Shown here: one piece after another, positions 24,966 through 35,267 of the stretch
Layout: the number at the start of each line of letters is the position of its first letter
Numbering within the stretch: the first letter of the stretch is position 1
Origin: Zasmidium citrigriseum
Lineage: Eukaryota; Ascomycota; Dothideomycetes; Mycosphaerellales; Mycosphaerellaceae
DNA length: 62,488 nt
Direction of reading: 5' to 3'
Assembly (NCBI GenBank): GCA_002786025.1
Contig: NHNW01000097.1
Coordinates: forward strand, 1-62,488
The notes under the pieces: generated by a model
Seen by the model: only the letters and a program-made list of their open reading frames with translations
Database searches by the model: none
Told to the model about the DNA's origin: nothing
Made by a program: the position numbers and the translations under genes

Positions 24966-25409
24966 ATTAAACACATACCTATTAACTAGGGTATTCGTGC
25001 AATCTATAATAATGTTTATATATATATATACCAACCCGTGCGTATTATAAGTACGTTCCTCGACTTTATAATACATAGCGATAAAGGATACAATAATTAG
25101 CCCGTCGTGTCGAAGAGGAAACGTTCGCAACATAGCAGATTATCTTTAATAATAACCCTTGTTACACCTATGTAGTAACGCCTTAAATAGATAGGTATTA
25201 GATTAGAACCGAGTTAGCGATGTAGACGACATATAAAGTAGGGGACAAAGCCACGTTCATGCGCTATTACGAGTTGCGAGTAGCGATTAAAACGTGGAAC
25301 GATTAAGTCGAGCTAAGTAGCTTAGCGAACGAGACTTAAACGTTAAGCAACTTAGCGACTAGTAAGTAGCGCGAGTAGCGCGAGTAGCGCGAGTAGTACG
25401 AGCTACTTA
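24966..25409. repeat. Right subterminal region with GCGAGTA array
   Basis: No gene seen. At about 25,366-25,402 four GCGAGTA/TACGAG-type units stand in tandem (GTAGCGCGAGTAGCGCGAGT and on), mirroring the array at the left end (4,018-4,088). The segment GTAAGTAGC...GAGCTACTTAC closes a further small inverted repeat around the array. Confidence 0.7.
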
Positions 25410-25438
25410 CGCTGCTTAGGTGTTTAGTTTTCTAGACG
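25410..25438 (-). repeat. Right terminal inverted repeat of giant element
   Basis: Reads CGCTGCTTA at its inner side and AGTTTTCTAGACG at its outer side; reverse complement of the left TIR with 5 mismatches in 29. TA at 25,439-25,440 is the target-site duplication. Confidence 0.88.
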
Positions 25439-26804
25439 TATCTTCTATCTTAAGATATGTCTACTATAAGTAATAGAGACTAATTTCAATAGGAATAAGG
25501 AGTCTAGAGGTCCTTTATGCCTCCTCGTATATCGTAACATAATGGACCGAAAGATCTATCTAACTATATAGGCCCTATTTAGCTATTAAGAGCGTCTAGT
25601 TTAGGATAGCTTCTATACCCGGGTAGTAGCCTTTATATACGACATTCTTAATTATCGGAATAATCCCTCCCTCGAATACTAGGAGCGTATAGGAGCGAAG
25701 ATTAGTAGTCTAGGTAAGGCTAGCGTACTACGTCTAGTTAATAAGATCTACGAGTAGGCCTTCTTACTAGACTATAGACGACTTAATTTAGACAAACTCT
25801 CTAAAGACACGAGGAAAGTAAACGGCCCGAATGCTTCTTAATCGAAGAAAAGGAAGCTAAAGAAGAAGAAGAAGGGGACGTCTAACAGCCAGCCGGTCCC
25901 TTAAGCTCTATCTAATAAGCTACTAGATAAAGAGAAGCCTATCGAATGTATAGGGTTAGAGGAACGAGTAAATTATATTAGATTCATCGAGATCGTCGAG
26001 ATATACTATATACTCTACTATACGGTCTCCTATGCCGACATTAGGCTCTTAAAGCTCGTTATCGACCAGTACATTCTAATCTTCTATACGCGATCGAACT
26101 ATAACTATACTTTCGTTATACTATAGCTAAAGCGATTAGTTAATATAAAGGCTATAGACGAACTATTATAGCGGGCTATATTAGCAAACGGATTAGTAAA
26201 CTTTTCTAGACGACTAGACGCCTAGTTTAAGATTAACCGGGTAAACGAATACTTAAACCTCTTTCTAAAGAATACTATTCGCGATCGCCGGAATAGAGCC
26301 TTCGGCGTAAAGGACTAGCTTAAAGAGTGTACCCTTCTAGCGTTATATACTAGAATAGTGCGAGAAAATCTCGAGCGGGCGTTCGGAGAATTTACTAATA
26401 CTAGATATACTAAACGTCGGACTAAGGAAGAGATACATAAGGTAGCTATTATCTATAAGAAGGAGACCTTTAGGCGTCGTATAGTCGATTAGAATGCTAG
26501 GCTTCCGTTCTATACGATAAATCTAATAGCCGTTAGTACGTTATATCTCCGGGGCGCTAGACTCGATAGTTTTAATTAGAATATAGTCCGCCGTCGAGAC
26601 GAGATCGTTATAGAGGATTAGCCTATTAAAGCCGTACTAGGCAAATTACTAGACCCCGTTTTAGACCCGAGGTTCTAACGATTTCCCGAGAATAAGCTCT
26701 TTCCGATCGAAGATAGTATAGTAGACTCCCTAGACGAAGAATTAGATACGGAACACGAGTCTAATATAAGTAGCGCTATAAATAGGGAAGAAGAAGATGC
26801 CTAA
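25439..26804 (+). pseudogene. DUF6589-type protein, 3' part
   Basis: Continuation of the gene cut at 3,990. Reading from the junction: IFYLKICLLQVIETNF, LCLLVYRNIMDRKIYL, an Arg/Lys-rich loop (KKRKLKKKKKGTS, about 25,845-25,885), INRVNEYLNLFLKNTIRDR, then AFGVKD, ECTLLALYTRIVRENLERAF, TKRRTKEEIHKVAIIYKKETF and an acidic C terminus ending EEEDA-stop (26,802-26,804). The N-x-x-LN...F-K-N-T segment followed by a long helix and an E-R-x-FGE-x-T-like segment agrees with the C-terminal half of DUF6589 proteins. Stops are almost all TAG/TAA at Gln/Trp positions. The family's role is unknown. Confidence 0.6.
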
Positions 26805-26879
26805 TAAACTAGTTTATTATCGGTAAATATATCGCTCGAGTTTATTAGACTAGACGTAGGCCGACTCTAAACCCGCTTA

Positions 26880-28700
26880 ACGCATTACATATAGAAAACA
26901 AAACTATTCTCGACTTTTAATGCTGCTAGACCTATCCTCCGAACTATTATATACCCGTATCTACCTAGACGTATATCTAGAACTACTAGTCTAGTAGGAA
27001 ATATATCTCCCCTACCTCGTCCTCGATATTATCGTCCTATTCCTTTAAACTACTCTCCTTCGCCTTATTCTCGAGCCTATTACTTAGCTCGAGTGCCGCA
27101 TCCCGGAGAGCCTACGCCTAACGCCTAGTAACTTACTATCTACTATTAAGCGATCGGAACTAGTACGGTATAACGATATAGCTATAGCGAATACCTATCT
27201 ATGGACCGATTAGACTATTCGTCGTTCCTAGCTATATATCGACTAGTACGTTATTCGGCGAATCGTCCGTAAAGGTATACGACTCTATAGCTAGGAGATC
27301 CTCGATTACTATACGATTTAGAGCACGGCCTCTAGACGCCTCGGTCGTAGCGCCTAGTACCGTATATATACTACTAAAGCTAGTAACGAGACTAGATATA
27401 CTCTAACTACCGGGAAAGTTCTTCTAAAGGGCTATCGTGCTTCTAACCTACTTATTATCCGCCGCAAACTCGCTAGCCGTCGTATTACCTTCTCTAGACT
27501 TATTCTTCTTCCGCTTCGGCTTTATATAGGCGCGTGTCTAGTCGCCTAGAGTATAGCTATAATACTAGATTATAAACGAATAGCCTATACACGCCCTATC
27601 GAAAAGGAACTTAGATCGGAGTATTAGACTTATAACTAGCTAGTTTGTATCTTTATCGTCCGTATCGAAATCCTTATCTAGTACATCCCGCTAGCCTAGA
27701 ATACTATCCGTAAAGTGCTTCTTTATACGTAGGCACCGTCTAAAAGGGCCCTTATTACTTAGATACTAATTACACCTATAAGGCGAATAGTATAACGTTC
27801 CCTACATAAACGCCGCTAAAAGCGAACTAAGAATTATACCGTTACTATATAGGTTTATACGTAGACTCGTTACGCCTTAAATCTAGCGTATAATCCCCTT
27901 ATAAGCTTCCTAGTTAACTAGATTTAGACTAAGAGACGTATTACCTAACTTTATAATAGTCTTAAACTTCGGAGAGACCCTACTATTCCGATAGGCGTTA
28001 TCTAGGAACTTNACGAGAGAGGTAGACGTCTAACCGGCCGAACTATTTATCCTAGAGCTAATTTATACGCTTTACGTACTTGTCCTACGACTAGGAGTAG
28101 TACTCTAGCTTAACGCCCTAGTCTTCGGGCTTCGGGGGTAGAGTAACTAGTCCCTTCTTATCCTTCTAACCGCTAGTCGAAGAAGTAGACGCTATACTAT
28201 TGTCTAAGTCGTACTCTATTTTCTGCGACTTAGTTAGTATCGATTATACGTATTGCACCGCTAAATCTATATACTAAAGAGTAACTAGAGTAGTTAAAGA
28301 TCGAGTCGAGTTAGTCGTCGATCGGAGGGCGTCTATAGCGAGTATAGCCGGTTCGAGTCGAGTTAGTCGTCGAAACCGGCGGGTAGCTATAGGTAGTATA
28401 TATCGATACTAAGGAAGAGTTTAAGGTGTTAGAATAAGTATAGGCGGCTAGAGGGCGTAATAAATAAAGAGGAGGAGGAGGTAGTNGAGGGCGTCTATAG
28501 CGAGTATAGCCGGTTCGAGTCGAGTTAGTCGTCGAAACCGGCGGGTAGCTATAGGTAGTATATATCGATACTAAGGAAGAGTTTAAGGTGTTAGAATAAG
28601 TATAGGCGGCTAGAGGGCGCAATAAACGAAGAGGAGGAGGAGGTAGTAGTATTATTAGAAAGAGAAAGAGTCTAGACGGAAGTAGTACTTTTAAATAGCG
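26880..28700 (-). pseudogene. Unknown duplicated gene, copy A
   Basis: A minus-strand frame reads TLVTL-YIDLAVQYV-SILTKSQKIEYDLDNSIAS (about 28,290-28,190), then KDKKGLVTLPPKPEDWGVKLEYY, RVSPKFKTIIKLGNTSLSLNL, LRSKFLFDRACIGYSFII and STIALQKNFPGS-SISSLV, ending in a Glu/Lys-rich stretch near 27,030. Copy B at 29,840-31,640 aligns colinearly (TL-YIS-TVLSI...ALIIS-KILKPLD-SIASS). I do not recognise a domain. The two copies, their orientation and the same flanking Arg/Glu-rich 5' region suggest an old tandem duplication, later hit by RIP. There is an N at 28,012 inside this copy. Confidence 0.5.
28325..28647 (+). repeat. 161-bp tandem duplication around an N (28,486)
   Basis: 28,325-28,485 and 28,487-28,647 are nearly identical (about 3 differences, all C/T or G/A) and are separated by a single N. 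Neighbouring repeats in this block are far more diverged, and a third related copy at about 31,360-31,480 differs at many positions. A gap-closure artefact in assembly is more likely than a recent duplication. Confidence 0.8.
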
Positions 28701-28859
28701 ACTAGCGACGATATACGTAGTCTAAGGAGCGCGTAACTGCCCGAAATAACTATTCGTAGCTACTAGACGAGGTTAGATACTTCCGAATTAGGTAGTCTAC
28801 TAGTATATACGAGCTTCTAATTAGCGTTCGCTAGTATTAGTTACTTAGACTTCCGTAAA

Positions 28860-29560
28860 TACCCGGGCCTAGTATGTAGTATTTTCGGGAATAAGGAAGG
28901 CCTAACTAAGGATTTAGATAGCGGTAGCTTACGTATAAAGAGCATACGGATCCTAGACTCTACTAGTCTCTAGCTACTCGAGAGACTTCTATTTCCCCTA
29001 CTATACTTAATAGTCCCGGCTTTTAGAACCCTAGGATTACGAGAGAGTATAGCGAATGTTATTCTAGGAAGGAAGAAGGCCTAACTATAGTATTATACTA
29101 CAAACCTATACGTCTAACTCGGCCCTATACCCTAGAATCTTCCTATAATTAGCTCTCTAAGAAACCTATATTCCCCTTAGCTAGACTAAGTAGTCCCGAG
29201 CTTTAGAGGCTTAGTCCTACTAGAAAGTATAGTAAATAGCTAAGCCGGGGTGCTAGAGATAGGGAGTAAAGCACTCTAAGGCCTAGTCGTCCGTCTAAGA
29301 GCTTAAGAATTCCTATACCTCCCTAGCGCTTAGCTATTCGATAAACGTATTGCCCTAAACTTAGACCTCGTAGAACCGGCTACTATAGGCTTAACTATAC
29401 TTCGAAGTACGAGACCTCTTAATTATAGGAGTCCGAGAACTAAGGATAGACACTAGAGTCCCTAGGCCGCTATATAGAGGCTCCCTAGCTCTTATCCCTA
29501 CTAATCCCTAACTCTCTAATAAACATTGTTTTTCCGTTCCCTAGACGATCCTATTAGGAA
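28860..29560 (+). repeat. Degenerate ~180-bp tandem repeats
   Basis: Roughly three units can be followed by GGAAGGCCTAACTA (about 28,900), GAAGAAGGCCTAACTATAG (about 29,075) and CTCTAAGGCCTAGTC (about 29,275), each followed by a CTCT..TTCCCCTA..A block and a GTCCCG-GCTTTAGA block. A similar stretch is at 31,740-32,230, after copy B. No coding frame recognised. Confidence 0.45.
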
Positions 29561-29839
29561 TCTAAGAATCGAACTATAATCCCGGGGCTCTAAGATATAA
29601 GACCCTTAGCCTAAGAGGCTAAAGACCTATACTTACTCTCCTCTCCCTAACTATAATCCTAGACGATCGAACAAACTTAGCTAACTATCCTAAAAGGCTA
29701 AACTTGCTCTAAACACGACCCTAATCCGACGAGTACGGTAGATAGGGGTTATAAAGTATAATAAGCAACGCTTTTTATTTATAGTAGGTATCTCGTATAA
29801 TTTAATTAGAAACGAAGCTAGCTATCTCTAAACCCGCTC

Positions 29840-31640
29840 CACGTATATTTAACATTCCCTTATATAAAGGAAACTAGTCTATACTCCGAATCCGTCCTAG
29901 ATGCTATCTTAGTCCTACTAGCCTCTAGACTACCGTCTAGACCTACGACTTCTTACGTATATACGTATCCTCTACCCTACGATTATAATCCTTATCCTAC
30001 TCCCTTAGACCGACCTAACTAGCCTCGGTAGTAAGCCTCTAACTTATCTTAAATACCGTATCCCTTAGAGCAATTGCCTAGCGCCTAGCGACTTACTAGC
30101 TAGTGTTAGTCTTATAGAAAGCGTAAGGAATAACTAGATAGCTATCGCGAACTATCGCTAGACGACTAGTTAGAGCGATCGTAGTTCCTATATATATGTC
30201 CGTAGGCACGAACTTGTCGCTATTATACGTAAACTTAAACGTCTTAGACGCTAGGAGGTTCTAGATAGCGATAGTATCGAGGACACGGCTATACGACCGT
30301 ATAGCCTTAGCTAGACTCGCCATAGATACGCGGTTAGCCTTAGCCGTCTAACTATGTATACTCTATCGTTTAGGCTAGCGCTTACGTAGGCTTATCGAAT
30401 ACCTAACACGCTAATTATCGCCGCTAGACGTCTCGGCGGCCTTCGTACCTCGACTAGACTTAGTCTCTCTCGCTCTAGATTTCTTAAGGTCTAGTCTCTT
30501 ATCGGCTAGAGAGTAGCTATTATGCTTACTATCGATTAGATAGTTCGTACATGCCCTATCGAATAGGAACGACTTTAGACTCTCGGAATCTATAACTAGG
30601 TCGGTCTCTTTATTATTAGACGAGAAGTCGCTATTAAATACGAACTCCCGCTACCCGAGAATAGCGTTCGTAAAGTACTTCCTTATACGCTAGTATCTCT
30701 TAAATAGACCCTCCTCGTCGTTATAATCGTTGTATACTAGTAGGTACTCTAACGCCCTACGTATAAAACTCGCTATAACGTAACCTAGAACCTTAGTGTT
30801 AGAGTATAGCCTTAGAACTATCCTCTCGTTACTAATAAACCGCCGTATACGCCTAGCGTACTCGGGCTAGTCGACTAGATCTAGACGCTAGTCGTCTTTA
30901 GTCTATTTTATAATAGACCTAAACTACGAAGAGACCTTACTATACTTCTAAGTAGACTAGATAAACCGACCGAAATAGATAACTAGACTATTATGCTAGT
31001 TCGTAAACATATTCTATATCTAGGTATATAAGTTGTTATAATATAGTAGGACCGTAGCCCGACCGAACTAGTTGTCCTAGAGCTAGTCTATACGCCGCTC
31101 GTACGATACCTAAGGTCTAGAGAAGGTATCTAGCTTCTTACCCTAACTATCTAGCTTCTAGCTAGGTTAAAGCTCGCGACTATTTCTACTAGGGTATAAA
31201 GAAGACGCTATACTCTAGTCTAACGGTTTAAGGATCTTCTACGAAATAATTAGCGCCTATTATATAGAGAGCACCGTCTAAGATATATACTAAAGAGTAA
31301 TATTAGAGAGTAAGTATCGACTCGAGTTAGTCGTCGATATAGGCGCGCTCGTAGCGTCTATAGCAAGTATAGCCAGTTCGAGTCGAGTTAGTCGTCGAAA
31401 CTAGCGGGTAGCTCTAGGTAGTATATGTCGATATAGAGGAAGAGATTAAAGTATCGGAATAAGTATAGGAAGGTAGACGGCTAGTAAGAGAAAAGGAAGT
31501 AGGTAGTAGTAGTATTATTAATAGAAGAAAGAGTCTAGACGAGATTAGTCCTTTTAAGAGGCGTCTAACTACGACGTACGTAGTCTAGTATACGCGACAA
31601 CCTTATATAACGCCCGAATAAGGCATTCGTAGCTACTAGA
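29840..31640 (-). pseudogene. Unknown duplicated gene, copy B
   Basis: Paralogue of copy A (26,880-28,700), same strand. Matching landmarks are the AACCCGCTC-ACG start of the shared DNA near 29,830, the CGCCTAGCGACTTACTAGCTAG region near 30,085, and on the protein level the TL-YI segment near 31,280. It also carries the TCGAGTCGAGTTAGTCGTCG DNA motif at 31,320 and 31,380 that copy A carries at 28,303 and 28,357. The paralogs have diverged well beyond RIP-type changes, so the duplication is old. No domain recognised. Confidence 0.5.
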
Positions 31641-31649
31641 CGAGGTTAG

Positions 31650-32340
31650 ATACTTCTAAATTAGGTAGTCCCCTAGTATATACGAGCTTCTAACGACTCT
31701 TAGACCTAGCTTTAGTCGACTCCCTTCCGTTAATACTTAGGCCTAGTATATAGAAGCTCCGGGAATAATTATAGTATAAGTAAGGCACCGTCGGCTCTAG
31801 CTCTACGTCTAACTCTAACTCGATTCCTATATAATCCCTAAGCTAGGCTATCTATTAGACCTAGCTTCTCTAATACTAGACCCTCTCGACCCGAGTTTTA
31901 GACGCCTAGACCTATACTAAAGTATAGTTTGCTATAAGACTAAGGTAGACGAGAGTATAGATAAAGTATATAGACACCCTACTCTACGTATAGAGAGCTA
32001 TCGATTCCTATACTAGCCTAGTCCTAGGCTACTCGATAAACTACTTCTCCTTCCCCTACACCCTAGCTACCTATAGTCTAAGAGTATAGAAATACCTTAG
32101 AATATACCTAATCGAGATACTAGGAGTACTAGAACCTAGTTAGAGTACTATAGTCCTTAGTCCTACGTCTAAGAAGCCCTCCTCCTCTAGACTAGCTAGA
32201 CCCCTAGCTATTTAATAAACTCTTATTTTCCTAGTCCTATACCCTACCTACTACAAATCTAATACCTTAGTCGTTATCCCTAAGCATTATACTACCTTAT
32301 TATATACATTTTATCGAAAAAGAGATGTAGTTAAAAACCG
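31650..32340. repeat. RIP-damaged repeat tail, no gene recognised
   Basis: Similar in wording and order to 28,720-29,560 (TAGGTAGTC-CCTAGTATATACGAGCTTCTAA, later TACTCGATAAACTA-TTC). It ends in the transition to normal sequence near 32,330-32,345. Confidence 0.5.
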
Positions 32341-33122
32341 GCCTTAGAATCATCTCCCAGACTGTCGACTGGGCCCTTAGACTGCCTGCGGCAACTTTCC
32401 TAATCGGGCATAGTCAAAAAAAGTTGCCAAGCAGGAAGTCTGTGCACCTGAGGCTAGTTTGAGATGTTGGATGCGTGTTGCAGGCTGCGTCTGCACGACG
32501 ACCTGCGACGATTCTCAGCGTAGCCGCCTTGACGCTGCCCAGAGCCGGGCGAGCTGCACCTGCGCGGCCAAGCAACAATCGACTTGACAATCGCGCGCAT
32601 TGAGGCTATTGTGCTGTGCGACCAGCTCAAAGCGCCCGGCACGACTGAACGACTCCACGGCCGTCTTCGAACCGCCTGATGATCGACCACCACCTCTCCT
32701 TCGCCGACCGACGAACAAGCGCGCCCCGAGGCATGTCCGTCGCCGTCTTTGTTGCACTGCTGCCAGACAACGACTCTCTTTAAGACTGCTGCCGCTGACG
32801 GGACGCTCATTTGCTTGTCTCTTTGTGCGCAGCTGGCCATTGTCTCGCGCAGTCGCCGGCCCAGACGTCTGCGACATGCCGACTTGACATTCCACCGCCA
32901 GCCGCTAAGAACGATTCCACACTCCTTACCACACGATCCTTACCGTTCGCGACCTTGCGACTCACCCTCATTAGTCTGCTGGACAGACATTGCATACCGA
33001 CTATCGACATTCCCTCACTCCTTCACCGACCTGGCGACACAACGATTGTTGATCTTATCTGAGCGCGCTCTGCTGGTCTGAGCGGCGAAGTAGATCGCTG
33101 AAGAAACCACCAAACCGACATC
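32341..33122 (+). promoter_or_regulatory. Upstream region of the KCH family gene
   Basis: First normal-composition DNA after the RIP block. It holds a short AAAAAAAGTTGCC / GGCAACTTT inverted pair (about 32,388-32,429) and a CT-rich stretch before the start codon, as is usual for fungal promoters and 5' UTRs. Several overlapping ORFs on both strands are not convincing. Distance from the RIP border to the start codon is about 780 bp. Confidence 0.4.
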
Positions 33123-35267
33123 ATGGGCTGCATGGGCGATCGCGAAAAGGGCCCTCCAGAAGAGTCGGCAAAATGGAACTACCTGACATTGAGCGATTGG
33201 CGCTGCACTTCGGGCTGGACCTATCCAGCCTACGTATGGTTGTGGTTCATGGCCATCGTGGCCGTCGCCGTCTACGTGGTCGATACCTACACCGCCGTCA
33301 ACTTGCTCGTATTCGACAACTGGAGCTCGCAAGTCAAGCCCGCTGTTCCTATCAAATACTCCAAATGGATCTTCGCGGTCTGTATTCTGCTGTCGTGGGT
33401 GCTCTGCATCTACGAGTGGATTCGGGCAATACGAGTGATCAAGAGGGGAGGCGTTGCTGAGAGCTTTCTGGATCCATTGGCCGTCACACTCCAGAGCATC
33501 CGATCTCAGGGCTTCAAGCGCTTCTTGGTCTTCACCGAGTTGACTAAGAGCCGGAAAGGGACGGACTACATTGCCCTCTTCGTCTACTTCTCCTTCAAGG
33601 GCGCCATTCGCGTTATCATCGCCGAAGGTCCACGTCAAGTCGTCAATGCTCTCACCCTTAAGGGCTTGTTAACGGACGACCTGCTCAACACCCAAAGTGA
33701 CGAACGGAACTCATTCGACCAGTTCTGGTACAACGTCGAGCAAGTTGCGGACCGAAATCACATGGAAGCCGCTGTCTACTGCTCCATGTTGTTCACACTT
33801 GTCATCTGGGTTTTCAGTGCCCTCAGTCTGATCATTTCGGCCATCCTCTACCTGCTTTTCCTCTGGCACTACATTCCAAAAAGCGATGGAAGGCTCAGTG
33901 TGTACTGCAAGAGAAAGGTCGATCGGAGATTGGCCAAGATTGTGGAGCACAAAGTCAAAGCTGCGATCGAAAAAGAGCAAAAGAAGGCTGCTAAAGTGGA
34001 AGCAAGAGAGGAGCTCAAAAGGCAGAAGACCGGCGAGCTGCCTCCGCCACGAGCGCCAACTTTCAAGGCGCAGCCCACGCTGCCAACACTGGGAGACTCG
34101 CCCGAGTTGACCAAAGAAGACAAGCTGCCAGATTTCCCACTGGTGCGGCAAGATACGTCCAACACCGTGGCGACTCTGCCACCATACTCAAGCAGGCCAC
34201 CCACACGAAACGCCAACCCTATGCAACGGCAGCCAACTTTACCAAGTATAGACACGAACGTTCATCCTGGAATGCCTCCTCGATCGGGCACGCAGACTTC
34301 TCAATGGTCTGCAGCACCAAGCTACTCGACCGACGCTCCTCTGCTGGCCAATGCAGGATACGCTGGACATCACGACGACATGCCAGCCATGCCACCTTCG
34401 GCGATTAGTCGACAGACGTCTTACTCGTCTTTCAATGCACCTTTCCACGACCGCAACGGCTCTCAAGGCTCGATGAACTCAATGAGAGCTGGCTCGGTGA
34501 GGACGTTCACTCCAGGTCCTGGTCCCAGAGTCCAAACGCCGATGTCAGCCAGGCCATACCCACCTGGTCCGAACATGGGCTCAGGCTATCCTCGAGTGCC
34601 GCCTGCACCGCGAATGCCGCTCCCTGTGCGCTCGAACACGGCGTTCGGTTACGAGCAAGACAATCGCTCAGCCATGAATATGCCGAGCCGAGAAGACTTT
34701 GCAAGACCACCACCACGCGCAGGCACTGCTGATGGCTTCCGCACGCTGCCACATGAGAATAGTGACTCCTCATTCAGCAGCTTGCACAGCCAGCAGTCAT
34801 TCAGTCGGCCAATGCCGGCCCGCAAGCCTTCCAATCCGAGCTTCCGTGCGTACACGCCCGCGCCTGTCCCAGAGGATCAATCAGCCTCGCCACAAGACAG
34901 CTACGAGATGAAGAATTCGCCGGCTCATAGCCAGCCTCCACAGAGTGCCTACACGGCCTTCAACCCATCTTTGCACAGCGCTACCCCGGCACCTCAGGAG
35001 CCACGCAGGAATGTCACGGTGACTGGCGCTCCAGAGACTAGCGACTACTTCGGCCAGATCCATCATGGCGTGCCGCAACGCAGCGCGACTGCTCCCATTG
35101 AGCCGCAGCGCGCCAGCGTGGCTTATGCCGGGGACATTCTAGACGAGTACGGCTCGTCCGACGACGAGGGTATTAGAAGACCTTCGCCACCAGCCGCTGG
35201 CCCTCAACGCGCTGCGACGGCTGGACCAGGACCGCAGGGAGGTCAGGGACAATGGTCGGCCTACTGA
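33123..35267 (+). CDS. KCH family low-affinity potassium transporter/channel
   Basis: 714 residues in one exon. The N-terminal third matches the fungal KCH family (relatives of yeast Kch1 and Prm6, which mediate K+ influx needed for calcium signalling during pheromone response): WNYLTLSDWRCTS near residue 18, membrane segments at about 38-58 and 80-102, an FTELTKSRKGTDYIALFVYF stretch near residue 139, and further membrane segments at about 220-250. After residue 290 comes a Lys/Glu-rich helix and then a long Pro/Ser/Gln-rich, probably disordered cytoplasmic tail (about 310-714), longer than in yeast. The start ATG (tcATGGGC) is the first in the frame and precedes the conserved block closely. 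The protein is expected at the plasma membrane. It is the first gene after the RIP block and shows normal codon use. Confidence 0.85.
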   Translation: MGCMGDREKGPPEESAKWNYLTLSDWRCTSGWTYPAYVWLWFMAIVAVAVYVVDTYTAVNLLVFDNWSSQVKPAVPIKYSKWIFAVCILLSWVLCIYEWIRAIRVIKRGGVAESFLDPLAVTLQSIRSQGFKRFLVFTELTKSRKGTDYIALFVYFSFKGAIRVIIAEGPRQVVNALTLKGLLTDDLLNTQSDERNSFDQFWYNVEQVADRNHMEAAVYCSMLFTLVIWVFSALSLIISAILYLLFLWHYIPKSDGRLSVYCKRKVDRRLAKIVEHKVKAAIEKEQKKAAKVEAREELKRQKTGELPPPRAPTFKAQPTLPTLGDSPELTKEDKLPDFPLVRQDTSNTVATLPPYSSRPPTRNANPMQRQPTLPSIDTNVHPGMPPRSGTQTSQWSAAPSYSTDAPLLANAGYAGHHDDMPAMPPSAISRQTSYSSFNAPFHDRNGSQGSMNSMRAGSVRTFTPGPGPRVQTPMSARPYPPGPNMGSGYPRVPPAPRMPLPVRSNTAFGYEQDNRSAMNMPSREDFARPPPRAGTADGFRTLPHENSDSSFSSLHSQQSFSRPMPARKPSNPSFRAYTPAPVPEDQSASPQDSYEMKNSPAHSQPPQSAYTAFNPSLHSATPAPQEPRRNVTVTGAPETSDYFGQIHHGVPQRSATAPIEPQRASVAYAGDILDEYGSSDDEGIRRPSPPAAGPQRAATAGPGPQGGQGQWSAY

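Larger units (their letters stand above)
3991..25438. mobile_element. Giant (21.4 kb) TIR DNA transposon, Plavaka/KDZ-like, with cargo genes, RIP-mutated
   Basis: Both ends carry matching inverted repeats (3,991-4,019 and 25,410-25,438; 24 of 29 positions agree, one difference being of RIP type). TA stands directly outside both ends (3,989-3,990 and 25,439-25,440). If the element plus one TA is removed, the broken DUF6589 frame joins exactly (VLPILA, then IFYLKICLLQVI), an independent proof of the borders. Inside lie a Plavaka-like transposase remnant, two SNF2-type ATPase remnants, a DUF6532-like remnant and three unrecognised remnants, separated by CG-rich TCGCGGA/TCCGCGA clusters. The transposase type and the 2-bp duplication fit the CMC (CACTA/Mirage/Chapaev) group in general; the family assignment is inference. 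All its genes are RIP-inactivated. The size is far above that of a usual cut-and-paste element. Confidence 0.85.
1..32340. repeat. RIP-saturated repeat block (left flank of gene island)
   Basis: The dinucleotides CA and TG are almost missing while TA is abundant and CG is retained, which is the expected outcome of C-to-T mutation at CpA on both strands (RIP). No frame has an undamaged gene-length ORF; the longest open frames are about 130 codons. Former genes can still be followed because stops fall almost only as TAG/TAA where Gln or Trp would be expected. The block ends sharply near 32,340, where CA/TG return to normal. The nested structure inside is annotated separately. Confidence 0.95.

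Noticed and set aside
3991..25438. Starship-type giant element
   Set aside because: Starships carry a DUF3435 tyrosine recombinase near one end and usually lack matching TIRs with this structure. I see TIRs, a TA duplication and a DDE-type (Plavaka-like) transposase remnant instead.
3991..25438. Maverick/Polinton
   Set aside because: Size and TIRs would fit, but I found no family-B DNA polymerase, retroviral-type integrase or capsid-like reading, and the duplication is 2 bp.
28311..28622. 103-codon minus-strand ORF with repeated sequence
   Set aside because: It is created by the 161-bp duplication around the N; its Tyr/Ser/Thr-rich reading is not a known protein.
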